Of a stretch of 64,000 nt of DNA, positions 50,541 through 58,995 are shown in pieces. Source of the DNA: Peribacillus muralis. GTDB lineage: Bacteria > Bacillota > Bacilli > Bacillales > DSM-1321. A model generated the notes under the pieces. That model made no database searches. It had not been told where the DNA came from and worked only from the letters and a program-made list of their open reading frames with translations. The stretch lies in NCBI RefSeq assembly GCF_001645685.2, contig NZ_CP017080.1:1292001-1356000 (forward strand), in the 5' to 3' direction. The position numbers and the translations under genes are program-made. The stretch's first letter is position 1. Each line of letters opens with the position of its first letter.

Positions 50541-51381
50541 CAGTAAGAAGAATAAAGCAGCAAGGAAGATCGGGTTTTATACCGGGCTGATCGCCTTATT
50601 GGTCGTTTCCTTATTTCCATTTTTCATCATGTTGATGACTTCCTTCAAGAACTCCAAGGAAGCGGTTGCCACTGACCCAACTTTTTTTCCGAAGGATTGG
50701 ACATTTCAGCATTATTTAGATATTTTCAATCCGGATATCTTTCCTTTCCTAGCTTATTTTAAAAATAGTTTAACAGTGGCCCTCACAGCGGCGTTGCTGT
50801 CAGTTTTAATTGGCATTTTCGGGGCCTACGCCCTTTCGAAACTGAATTTTATCGGAAAAACGACCATTAATGCAAGTTTCTATACCGTGTATATGCTGTC
50901 TGGGATTTTGCTTGTCGTGCCTCTATTCAAGATCATATCCGGTCTCGGTTTGTATGATACGAAAACAGCGTTGATCATCACAATGATCGTCCAAACGCTT
51001 CCGACTTCAATTTTCATGTTGAAAAGTTATTTTGACACCATTCCGGATGACTTGGAGGAAGCCGCGATGATCGATGGGTTGAACCGTGTCCAGATCATTT
51101 TCTATATCATCATCCCTCTAGCTCTATCAGGGATCATATCCGTTTTTGTCTATTCATTCATGGTCGCCTGGAATGATTACTTGTTCGCATCAATATTCCT
51201 GTCGGATTCTGTCAACTTCACGCTCCCAATCGGCTTGAATGCCTTGTTCAGTACACCAGATTATATATGGGGAAGAATGATGGCAGCCTCACTTATAACC
51301 GCACTTCCTGTTGTAGCAATGTATGCAATCTCTGAGCACTTCATAAAAGGAAACATGACCGAGGGCGGAGTGAAGGGATAA
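50527..51381 (+). CDS. Sugar ABC transporter permease (YcjP-like, MalG type)
   Basis: 284 aa, six predicted helices; the EAA motif is EEAAMIDGLNRVQIIFYIIIP. Overlaps the first permease. No ATPase gene is in the operon, so the importer probably uses a shared ATPase such as MsmX encoded elsewhere. Confidence 0.9.
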   Translation: MAMASSKKNKAARKIGFYTGLIALLVVSLFPFFIMLMTSFKNSKEAVATDPTFFPKDWTFQHYLDIFNPDIFPFLAYFKNSLTVALTAALLSVLIGIFGAYALSKLNFIGKTTINASFYTVYMLSGILLVVPLFKIISGLGLYDTKTALIITMIVQTLPTSIFMLKSYFDTIPDDLEEAAMIDGLNRVQIIFYIIIPLALSGIISVFVYSFMVAWNDYLFASIFLSDSVNFTLPIGLNALFSTPDYIWGRMMAASLITALPVVAMYAISEHFIKGNMTEGGVKG

Positions 51382-51415
51382 TCGAAAACAATCAAATAAA
51401 CGAGAGAAGGTATAC

Positions 51416-52477
51416 ATGATGAAAAAACTAGTTGCGATAAAACCAAGGGTTGCAGCATTGATCAGTTATGAAGAAAGTGCCGTCAAGCCGAATGAAGTGA
51501 AAATAGATGTGCAGTTCGCCTCACCTAAACATGGCACTGAAGTCATCGACTTTCGCGGAATGACACCTTTCATGGATGAGGATTTTTCTGAAGAGTGGCG
51601 GATGTTCATGCCGAGGGAAGAAGGCTCGACTAAAGGGATCGTATTTGGGGAATTCCAGCTTGGGAATATGGTTGTAGGTCGAATCATCGAAATGGGAACG
51701 GATGTAACGGAATACCAGTTGGGAGATACGGTTTGTACATATGGACCCATCATGGAGACGGTCATTGTGAATGCGGTGGATAACCACCGATTACGCAAAA
51801 TGCCAGAGGGGGCAAAATGGCAAAATGCGGTTTGCTATGACCCTGCACAATTTGCCATGAGCGGTGTACGCGATGCCAATGTACGCGCAGGTGATTACGT
51901 CGTTGTGGTTGGGCTTGGTGCAATCGGCCAATTGGCAATCCAGCTGGCAAAAAAAGCGGGTGCGAGTATCGTTGTCGGTGTTGATCCCTTGAATCAACGC
52001 AGGGAAATCGCTCGGCGTAACGGGGCGGATGTTTGTTTTGATCCGACCAATGATGATATAGGGCTTGAAGTGAAAAAGCTGACTAATAAAATAGGGGCGG
52101 ATTCCATCATTGAGACAAGTGGAAATGCGGCAGCGCTTCAAGCAGCTCTGAAGGGCATTGCGTATGGCGGCACCATTTCCTACGTGGCCTTTGGGAAGGC
52201 CTTTCCTGCAGGTTTGAATTTTGGGAGGGAGGCCCATTTCAATAATGCGAAAATTGTGTTCTCCCGCGCAGCAAGCGAGCCTAATCCAGATTATCCACGC
52301 TGGAACAGAAAGCGCATTGAAGAAACCTGCTGGGAGCTGCTGATGAATGGCTATTTAAATTGTGAGGATATCATCGAACCAATCGTTACATTTGACCAGA
52401 GTGCAGAAGCTTACATGGAATATATCGATCAGCACCCGGAATTAAGTATCAAAATGGGAATTGACTATAAAAAATGA
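51416..52477 (+). CDS. MDR-family dehydrogenase (YcjQ-like)
   Basis: 353 aa medium-chain dehydrogenase. The NAD(P)-binding motif is VVVGLGAIGQLAIQLAKKAG, followed by the VGVDPLNQRREIARRNGADV segment. The classical GHE zinc segment is not obvious; CYDPAQFAMSGVRDA lies where substrate contacts occur. E. coli YcjQ oxidises/reduces the C3 position of glucosides/gulosides with NAD, and the same role is inferred from the gene order here. It follows the permeases by 34 nt. Confidence 0.82.
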   Translation: MMKKLVAIKPRVAALISYEESAVKPNEVKIDVQFASPKHGTEVIDFRGMTPFMDEDFSEEWRMFMPREEGSTKGIVFGEFQLGNMVVGRIIEMGTDVTEYQLGDTVCTYGPIMETVIVNAVDNHRLRKMPEGAKWQNAVCYDPAQFAMSGVRDANVRAGDYVVVVGLGAIGQLAIQLAKKAGASIVVGVDPLNQRREIARRNGADVCFDPTNDDIGLEVKKLTNKIGADSIIETSGNAAALQAALKGIAYGGTISYVAFGKAFPAGLNFGREAHFNNAKIVFSRAASEPNPDYPRWNRKRIEETCWELLMNGYLNCEDIIEPIVTFDQSAEAYMEYIDQHPELSIKMGIDYKK

Positions 52478-52531
52478 ATCTTTATCGGGTGAAGATCCAT
52501 GTTGGAATACTTGTGAATGGGGGATATGTTA

Positions 52532-53326
52532 ATGAAAATCGGTACACAGGATCAGGCGTTTTTTCCGAGGGATTTGAAAGAAAAATTCCGTTACTTAAAA
52601 GAGGCAGGCTTTGAAGGATTTGAAATCGATGGCAAACTACTTGTCGATAATGTGGAAGAAGTGAAGGACGCCGTTGCGGAGACAGGGATTCCAGTAACGA
52701 CTGCCTGCGGGGGCTACACTGGCTGGATCGGTGACTTCAACGAGGAACGCAGGCTCAACGGATTGGCTGAAATCAAAAAAATTCTTGAGGCGCTCAAAGA
52801 AGTGGGAGGGAAGGGGATTGTCGTTCCAGCTGCCTGGGGCATGTTCACATACCGCTTGCCGCCAATGCATTCTCCTAGAAGCATGGAGGCAGATAGGAGG
52901 GCCGTAACAGATTCCCTGATTTACTTGGAAAGAATCGCGAAAGAAACCGGGACAACGATATTCCTTGAACCTTTGAATCGCTATCAAGATCATATGATCA
53001 ATACGCTCGCAGATGCAAGGAGTTATATAGAAGAAAACGAGTTGAACAACGTGAAAATCATCGCGGATTTCTATCATATGAACATTGAAGAAGATGATAT
53101 ATCCGAGGCACTGCATATGAATCAGGATTTGGTGCGGCATGTTCATCTGGCTGATAACCACCGTTTTCAGCCAGGCAGCGGTTCATTGGACTTCAAGCGT
53201 CACTTTAATCAGCTTAAAGAAGACGGGTATGTTGGCTTTTTAACCATCGAATGCCGTATAAGGGGAAATGATCCGAAAGCGGAGTATATGAAGGCATTAC
53301 ATTACCTAAAGGAATCATTGGGCTAA
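52532..53326 (+). CDS. TIM-barrel sugar epimerase/isomerase (YcjR-like)
   Basis: 264 aa, AP endonuclease 2-like barrel. Likely metal ligands are in IFLEPLNRYQDHM, IIADFYHMNIEEDDIS, LVRHVHLADNHRFQPG and FLTIECRIRG. E. coli YcjR epimerises 3-keto-glucosides at C4. Start ATG 52532 is six bases after GGGGGAT; an in-frame ATG lies 15 nt upstream. It is followed 15 nt later by the Gfo/Idh gene. Confidence 0.83.
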   Translation: MKIGTQDQAFFPRDLKEKFRYLKEAGFEGFEIDGKLLVDNVEEVKDAVAETGIPVTTACGGYTGWIGDFNEERRLNGLAEIKKILEALKEVGGKGIVVPAAWGMFTYRLPPMHSPRSMEADRRAVTDSLIYLERIAKETGTTIFLEPLNRYQDHMINTLADARSYIEENELNNVKIIADFYHMNIEEDDISEALHMNQDLVRHVHLADNHRFQPGSGSLDFKRHFNQLKEDGYVGFLTIECRIRGNDPKAEYMKALHYLKESLG

Positions 53327-53341
53327 AGGGGCTGATTAGAG

Positions 53342-54376
53342 ATGAAGAAGAAAATTGCGATAATTGGTGGAGGGCAAATGGCAGAAAAGGTCCATGTTTC
53401 ATACTACCGTACCAGGAATGAGGTTGAAATTGTCGCAGTTGTCGGCCCAAATTTCGAACGGACAAAGGATTTTGCAAAACGGAACGAAATCGCCCGATAC
53501 TATACGGATGTAGAGGAAATGTTTCAAGCGGAAAAGCCGGACATCGTCAGTGTCTGCACGCCAAATAAGTACCATCATGAACATGTCATGAAGGCTTTGG
53601 AGCATGGCTGTCATGTTCTGTGCGAGAAGCCGCCTTCCATTTCAAGCCAGGAAGCAAGGCAGATGCAGGAAGTGGCTGAAGGAAATAACCTCATTCTCGC
53701 TTATAATTTTCACCATCGCTTTGCAGAAGATGTTAAAATCATGCAGCAAAAAGTGGCGGAAGGCTTACTTGGAGAGGTTTATGTCGTAAAAGCAAAAGCG
53801 CTGCGCCGAAGCGGTGTACCTGGTTGGGGGAATTTCACTAACAAAGATGCGCAGGGCGGCGGGCCCTTGATCGATTTGGGCATCCACATGCTCGATGCTG
53901 CCCTCCATGTTTTAGGTTATCCGAAAGTCGAAAAGGTAACAGCAAAAATGTTTCAAAAAATCGGCACGAAAAAATCGCACGGAACTTTTGGTGAATGGGA
54001 TCCAAACAAGTATGAAGTGGAGGATTCCCTGTTTGGGTTCATAGAGCTTGAAGGCGGGTGCTTGCTGCAAATCGAGACTTCATTTGCTCTGAATATAAAA
54101 GAAACATCCATCATGAATGTGGAATTCCATGGGGATGAGGCGGGTGCAACCCTGTTTCCTGCCCATATTCATTCTGATCGAAAAGGGGAATTGGTGACGA
54201 TCTTGAATAGGGAGACAGCCGATCCAGACAGGCTACAGAAAGGAATGGCTGCCTTTGTTGATAAATGTCTAGGCAAAGAGGTCATGGTGGCTGATGGAAG
54301 AGAAGGTTACTTGATCATGCAACTCGTCGAAGCTCTCTATCAATCTGCTGAAAAAGGTGAAAGCATAACCATATGA
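53342..54376 (+). CDS. Gfo/Idh/MocA dehydrogenase (YcjS-like)
   Basis: 344 aa. N-terminal Rossmann fold KIAIIGGGQMAEKVHVSYY, catalytic HVLCEKPPSIS lysine motif and C-terminal GGGPLIDLGIHMLDAALHVL. In E. coli YcjS works with YcjQ and YcjR on the sugar ring at C3. Overlaps the GH65 gene by 4 nt, so tightly coupled. Confidence 0.87.
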   Translation: MKKKIAIIGGGQMAEKVHVSYYRTRNEVEIVAVVGPNFERTKDFAKRNEIARYYTDVEEMFQAEKPDIVSVCTPNKYHHEHVMKALEHGCHVLCEKPPSISSQEARQMQEVAEGNNLILAYNFHHRFAEDVKIMQQKVAEGLLGEVYVVKAKALRRSGVPGWGNFTNKDAQGGGPLIDLGIHMLDAALHVLGYPKVEKVTAKMFQKIGTKKSHGTFGEWDPNKYEVEDSLFGFIELEGGCLLQIETSFALNIKETSIMNVEFHGDEAGATLFPAHIHSDRKGELVTILNRETADPDRLQKGMAAFVDKCLGKEVMVADGREGYLIMQLVEALYQSAEKGESITI

Positions 54377-56601
54377 AAAAATTAGATGAAAATAGATTCG
54401 ATACGCGTTATATAAATAAATTTGCAAGTTTAATGACTGTAGGCAACGGATATTTCGGTCTGCGTGCTTCTCATGAAGAAAATTATGTAGATCAAACAAG
54501 AGGAATGTATGTTGCAGGGATATATAATAAAGCTACAGCCAATGAACCGTCCGATTTAGTCAATTTGCCAGATATGGTGGGCATGAATATTGAGCTTGAT
54601 GGAGAGAATTTTTCCTTATTAACAGGAGAAATCCTGTCCTATAAACGCCAGCTGAACCTTGAAAACGGCGAATTGCGACGTGATATTTTATGGAAAAGTA
54701 GAACCGGTTCACGGTTCCGCCTTACATTTCAGCGTTTTGCAGCAAAAAACGACCTCCATGTTCTTGCGACTAAATTGACGGTAACTTCTTTGGACAAACC
54801 TGCCCAAATGAAGATCGTGACTGGAATCAATGCACAGCAAACGAATTTCGGGAGACAGCATTTGATTGAAGAAAAGGTTCGTGTTGTGGAAGGGGACCTG
54901 CTCCAGGGAATCTATAAAACGACCGAATCAGGGCATATGATCGCCCTTGCCGCATGTTGCACTTGTTCATTGCAAGGAGAGGTAGGCCACGCGGCAAAAA
55001 ATAGGCAGCTGCTTACGACCATTAAGCAGGATCTCCTCGCTGAAACTCCTTTCGTTCTTGAAAAAATGGGCGTCATTTATACCTCGCTGGATGGTGATTT
55101 AAGGGGGGAAAGCCCTGAAGAAGCAAGTGAAGCCGCCCTTAGAAGCTGCTCTGCTGCTGGATATGATGCGTTGCTGCATAAATCGGCAGGAGAGTGGGCG
55201 CAATTTTGGATGGAAAAGCGCATCAAAGTGTCATCCGCGAGGGTTTTTGACCAACTGGCACTCGATTTTTCCGTCTATCAGCTGGAGGTCATGACACCTG
55301 CCCATGATGAACGGTTTAGCGTAGGTGCAAAGGGTTTGACGGGAGAAGGGTATAAAGGTCATGTTTTTTGGGATACGGAAATATTCATAACACCCTTCCA
55401 TCTGTTCACTGAGCCCAAAAAAGCGAAAAAGCTTTTGCGTTACCGTTATCTGCATCTGAAGCAGGCGATGGGGAAAGCTGCATCCAATGGATATGAAGGT
55501 GCTTTATTCCCTTGGGAAAGTGCTTTTACAGGTGAAGAAGAAACACCTGAATTTGCTGCTATTAACATTAAAACCGGTAAGCGGCAAAAGGTGGCCTCAG
55601 CCTTGGCGGAGCACCATATTGTTGCAGACATTGCCTATACAGTGGTGGAATATTACCAAAATACATTGGATGATGCATTCATGAAAAAAGAGGGGCTGGA
55701 GCTTCTAAAGGAAACGAGCCGGTTTTGGATCAGCCGGGCCGCGGAAGAAAATGGCCAACTTGTTATCAAGGATGTCATAGGACCGGATGAGTACACGGAG
55801 CACGTCAACAATAATGCCTTTACCAATTATATGGCTTGGTACAATGTCGAGCAGGCGCTGTTTTTCATGGGTAAATTTGGAGATGTTGATCATCAATTAA
55901 AGGATCGGGGCCATGAGTTTTTGAAACGCTTATATTTGCCCAAGGCCAATGATGATAAAATCATCCCCCAAGATGATACGTTTTTGAGCAAGCCCGAGAT
56001 CGACTTATCGCGGTACAAACAAGCTCAGGGCAGTCAGGGCATCCTTATGGATTATTCACGTCAAGAAGTGAATGAGATGCAAATCCTGAAACAGGCGGAT
56101 GTCGTCATGCTGCTCTACTTGTTACCGGATTTATTTCCAAAGGATATAATCTCTGAAAATCTGCATTATTATGAGGAGCATACCATTCACGATTCTTCCC
56201 TTAGTAAAGCGATTCATGCCATAGTTGCCGCGCGGGCTGGGGATATCGATAAGGCATACGGTTTTTTCCAGGAAAGCTGTTTAATCGATTTGGGACCGAA
56301 TCCCCTTTCCTCTGATGAGGGGCTTCATGCAGCATCCCTTGGTGCCATCTGGATGGCGGCAATGTTTGGCTTTGCTAATATATCCATTAAGGATCAGCGG
56401 TTAAGTTTGGACCCTAAGCTTCCTTCAGAATGGTCAGAACTTACCTTTCCGTTCATTTTCCAAGGATCTCGATTACATATTTCCCTAACCCATAAACAAG
56501 TCGAGATTACCAAGGTTTCGGGTGATGATGTATGCATAGAACTAAATGGGGCTGAATTTCTCGTATCCAACAAACTCGAAGTGGAACTTCAATATATATA
56601 A
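54373..56601 (+). CDS. GH65 alpha-glucoside phosphorylase (YcjT-like)
   Basis: 742 aa, the size of GH65 phosphorylases. N-terminal beta domain, then the (alpha/alpha)6 barrel with KGLTGEGYKGHVFWDTEIFI (acceptor loop and phosphate site) and general acid Glu about 473 in DVIGPDEYTEHVNNNAFTN. It converts a disaccharide plus phosphate to beta-glucose 1-phosphate with inversion. E. coli YcjT acts on kojibiose; this enzyme may be specific for kojibiose or another alpha-linked disaccharide. The beta-phosphoglucomutase at the operon end would use its product. Confidence 0.9.
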   Translation: MKKLDENRFDTRYINKFASLMTVGNGYFGLRASHEENYVDQTRGMYVAGIYNKATANEPSDLVNLPDMVGMNIELDGENFSLLTGEILSYKRQLNLENGELRRDILWKSRTGSRFRLTFQRFAAKNDLHVLATKLTVTSLDKPAQMKIVTGINAQQTNFGRQHLIEEKVRVVEGDLLQGIYKTTESGHMIALAACCTCSLQGEVGHAAKNRQLLTTIKQDLLAETPFVLEKMGVIYTSLDGDLRGESPEEASEAALRSCSAAGYDALLHKSAGEWAQFWMEKRIKVSSARVFDQLALDFSVYQLEVMTPAHDERFSVGAKGLTGEGYKGHVFWDTEIFITPFHLFTEPKKAKKLLRYRYLHLKQAMGKAASNGYEGALFPWESAFTGEEETPEFAAINIKTGKRQKVASALAEHHIVADIAYTVVEYYQNTLDDAFMKKEGLELLKETSRFWISRAAEENGQLVIKDVIGPDEYTEHVNNNAFTNYMAWYNVEQALFFMGKFGDVDHQLKDRGHEFLKRLYLPKANDDKIIPQDDTFLSKPEIDLSRYKQAQGSQGILMDYSRQEVNEMQILKQADVVMLLYLLPDLFPKDIISENLHYYEEHTIHDSSLSKAIHAIVAARAGDIDKAYGFFQESCLIDLGPNPLSSDEGLHAASLGAIWMAAMFGFANISIKDQRLSLDPKLPSEWSELTFPFIFQGSRLHISLTHKQVEITKVSGDDVCIELNGAEFLVSNKLEVELQYI

Positions 56602-56669
56602 TTATCCATTTCAGTACTAGAAGAGGCGTTCATTCTTGCAAGCGTTCATTCATAAAATGGGAGGCAAAC

Positions 56670-57815
56670 ATGAAAGTTGTCATTGCACCAGATTCATTTA
56701 AAGAGAGTTTACCAGCAGACGAAGTGGCAAGGGCCATTCAAGCTGGATTTCAATCCATTTTCCCGCAAGCGGAGTATCATTTGCTTCCAATTGCAGACGG
56801 CGGTGAAGGTACCGTCAAAGCTTTGGTATCCGCGCATAAGGGAAGGATGGAGAGCATATTCGTTACAGGTCCGCTTGGAATTCCGGTAGAAGCGAAAATA
56901 GCATTCTCGAATGAAGGCAAGACCGCTTTTATCGAAATGGCGGAGGCTTGCGGCTTACATCTTGTACCGATTGATCGGCGAAATCCTTTGCATACCACTT
57001 CCTTTGGTGTGGGGGAGCTGATGCTTCATGCGCTGAATCAGGGGGCCGCGGAACTAATCATTGGAGTGGGCGGCAGCTCAACGAATGATGGAGGTGTGGG
57101 CATGGCTTCCGCGCTTGGTTATGAATTTTTTGATGAACAAGGAAAGACGGTGAAGGGTAATGGCAAGGATCTATTTCGAATAACTTCAATGTCTGATCGC
57201 AATCGTAATCGGCGTTTGGACTCCGTGAAAATAACAGTGGCGGCAGATGTCGATAACCCCCTGACGGGCAATAATGGTGCAACGTATATTTATGGACCGC
57301 AAAAAGGGCTGCCGAAAGAAATGTTGAATGAAATGGATCATGCCATGGGAAGGTTTTATCAAATCGCAGGCAGCTTTATGAAGGTGGATGTCTCCTCCTT
57401 GCCGGGAAGCGGTGCAGGCGGAGGGATGGGGGCAGGTCTGCTTTTATTCACAGGAGCTCAACTAAAGAAAGGTATTGATCTCGTGCTGGAGCAGCTAAAG
57501 GTGAAAGAGATTTGCCAAGACGCGGATATCGTGATCGTCGGTGAAGGAAAAATAGATGGCCAAACAATTTTTGGAAAAGCTCCTGCAGGCGTAGCTAAAT
57601 GTGCGCCGCGAAAAGCAAAGGTAATAGCGATTTGCGGCAGTGTGGGTGAAGGTTCTGAAGCCCTTTACAATCATGGCTTTACTGCGATTTTCCCCACCAT
57701 TCCTGCCATGCTGCCAATTGAACACATTCTAAGCGGTGCATTCGCGAATATTGAGAGAACATCTCGTAATGTTGCAGCACTGCTTCGAAATGAGAGGGAC
57801 GGATTTAATGGATGA
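56670..57815 (+). CDS. glxK: Glycerate kinase (GlxK/GarK family)
   Basis: 381 aa. Family signatures: PDSFKESLPADEVARAI at the start, PIADGGEGTVKALV, GVGGSSTNDGGVGMASALG and the C-terminal IVGEGKIDGQTIFGKAP. It phosphorylates D-glycerate (to 2-phosphoglycerate in this family). GGAGG precedes the ATG. It is inserted between the GH65 and beta-phosphoglucomutase genes and is absent from the E. coli ycj operon, so it explains how glycerate released from glucosylglycerate would enter glycolysis. Confidence 0.92.
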   Translation: MKVVIAPDSFKESLPADEVARAIQAGFQSIFPQAEYHLLPIADGGEGTVKALVSAHKGRMESIFVTGPLGIPVEAKIAFSNEGKTAFIEMAEACGLHLVPIDRRNPLHTTSFGVGELMLHALNQGAAELIIGVGGSSTNDGGVGMASALGYEFFDEQGKTVKGNGKDLFRITSMSDRNRNRRLDSVKITVAADVDNPLTGNNGATYIYGPQKGLPKEMLNEMDHAMGRFYQIAGSFMKVDVSSLPGSGAGGGMGAGLLLFTGAQLKKGIDLVLEQLKVKEICQDADIVIVGEGKIDGQTIFGKAPAGVAKCAPRKAKVIAICGSVGEGSEALYNHGFTAIFPTIPAMLPIEHILSGAFANIERTSRNVAALLRNERDGFNG

Positions 57816-58506
57816 AAAATTTATAGATGCTGTAGTATTTGACCTTGATGGTGTCATAACGGATACAGCGCATTATCATTTCCTGGCTTGGCGCGAAATG
57901 GCTCGTGAGATGAACATCGAAATTGACGAAGTATTTAACGAAAGGCTAAAGGGTGTAAGCCGCATGGCTTCACTCGAGCTTATCTTAGAAGAAGGCAATC
58001 GACAAAACGACTTCACGTTACATGAAAAAGAAACCATGGCGGAAAAAAAGAATCAACATTATTGCCAGTTTCTGAACCATTTGACGCCTCAAGATATCCT
58101 GCCGGGAATAGTGGAGCTGATTTCCGCCATTAAAAGTGAAGGTGTTCCGATTGGTCTTGCATCCGTTTCCAAAAATGCACTGACAGTTTTGCGGGCACTG
58201 CAGTTGGATAATACTTTTGATTATATTGTCGATGCTTCAAAAGTTAAAAAAACAAAACCCGATCCGGAAATCTTCCTCACTGCATGTAATCGGCTTGAGG
58301 CAGACCCGGAGCGTTCGATCGGTATTGAAGATGCCGCTGCCGGCATCGATTCGATCAAGGCAAGCAAAATGTTTGCCGTAGGTGTGGGGAATACCCTTTA
58401 CAAATCCGATTATCAAGTGGCTGCAACAAAAGGACTCAAGTGGGAAAATATCAAGTCTGAATATCAAACTTGGAGAAATATGCAGTCCATAAATATAACG
58501 AGCTAA
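57808..58506 (+). CDS. pgmB: Beta-phosphoglucomutase (YcjU/PgmB)
   Basis: 232 aa HAD protein. The nucleophile motif is VVFDLDGVITDTAHYHFLAW, typical of beta-phosphoglucomutase, then the cap with NERLKGVSRMASLEL, GLASVSKNA (motif II), KKTKPDPEIFL (Lys motif) and IGIEDAAAGIDSIK. It converts beta-glucose 1-phosphate to glucose 6-phosphate. Start ATG 57808 overlaps the glxK end by 8 nt; a longer frame would start inside glxK. Last gene of the operon, followed by a terminator. Confidence 0.92.
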   Translation: MDEKFIDAVVFDLDGVITDTAHYHFLAWREMAREMNIEIDEVFNERLKGVSRMASLELILEEGNRQNDFTLHEKETMAEKKNQHYCQFLNHLTPQDILPGIVELISAIKSEGVPIGLASVSKNALTVLRALQLDNTFDYIVDASKVKKTKPDPEIFLTACNRLEADPERSIGIEDAAAGIDSIKASKMFAVGVGNTLYKSDYQVAATKGLKWENIKSEYQTWRNMQSINITS

Positions 58507-58517
58507 AGGCTGGTTCC

Positions 58518-58557
58518 AACCCCGCCCCCTTCATCGGAGGACGGGGTTTTTTTTTAT
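58518..58557 (+). terminator. Terminator of the ycj-like operon
   Basis: Arms AACCCCG (58518-58524) and CGGGGTT (58542-58548) with further GC pairing inside and a run of T. Confidence 0.8.
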
Positions 58558-58750
58558 ATTCATGAGGAAGAAGTACGTTTTGAACGGCAATTTCCACAAT
58601 CATGATCTTTTTTCTGGCAGGGTGATCTGGATGGGGAAATAGCCGGAAGTTCAATCTTCCTGATTCATAGTCTATCTTTCCGATTTCAAAATAACCAGTC
58701 TGGAAGTATTGTCCTGGTTTGTAATATAAGTGTAAAAGTAGCGGAGAAGT

Positions 58751-58786
58751 TGTAAACAAATGTTTACATTTCTAATAATGTACAGT
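58751..58786 (+). promoter_or_regulatory. Two palindromes and TATAAT upstream of SulP gene
   Basis: A perfect 18-bp palindrome TGTAAACAAATGTTTACA lies at 58751-58768. A second one, TACAGT-n10-ACTGTA, follows (58780-58801) and overlaps a TATAAT at 58800-58805. Such spacing suggests a regulator site over a promoter; the protein is not known. The MerR regulator after the SulP gene is one candidate. Confidence 0.5.
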
Positions 58787-58845
58787 TTTACGTTTTACTG
58801 TATAATGTTGAAGCATGTCAAATAACTTAACAAAGGAGAGTGCAC

Positions 58846-58863
58846 ATGACGTCCATTCCTTAA
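58846..58863 (+). other. Five-codon ORF with strong ribosome site
   Basis: AAAGGAG is spaced 7 nt before an ATG that opens MTSIP and stops. It lies in the leader between the TATAAT and the SulP gene. It may be a leader peptide or the front of a lost gene. The gap 58558-58995 holds no larger gene I can support. Confidence 0.35.
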
Positions 58864-58995
58864 ACCCAATGCTCCTGCAGTCAGTAAGAAACATCGTTTC
58901 CCCCTGAGAAGTTCTTCCATTAAGCAAGTTTGATGCTTTTCAAATACCTCCTCTGTCGATGGTGGATGTTAATCAAAAAGACCAAGGATGTGAGA

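Noticed and set aside
58451..58759. 102-aa reverse-strand frame after the ycj-like operon
   Set aside because: It runs through the operon terminator into the mutase gene and its TTG start has no ribosome site.
58751..58768. TnrA/GlnR operator
   Set aside because: The palindrome is 18 bp whereas the TnrA box TGTNA-n7-TNACA is 17 bp; the spacing is wrong by one base.
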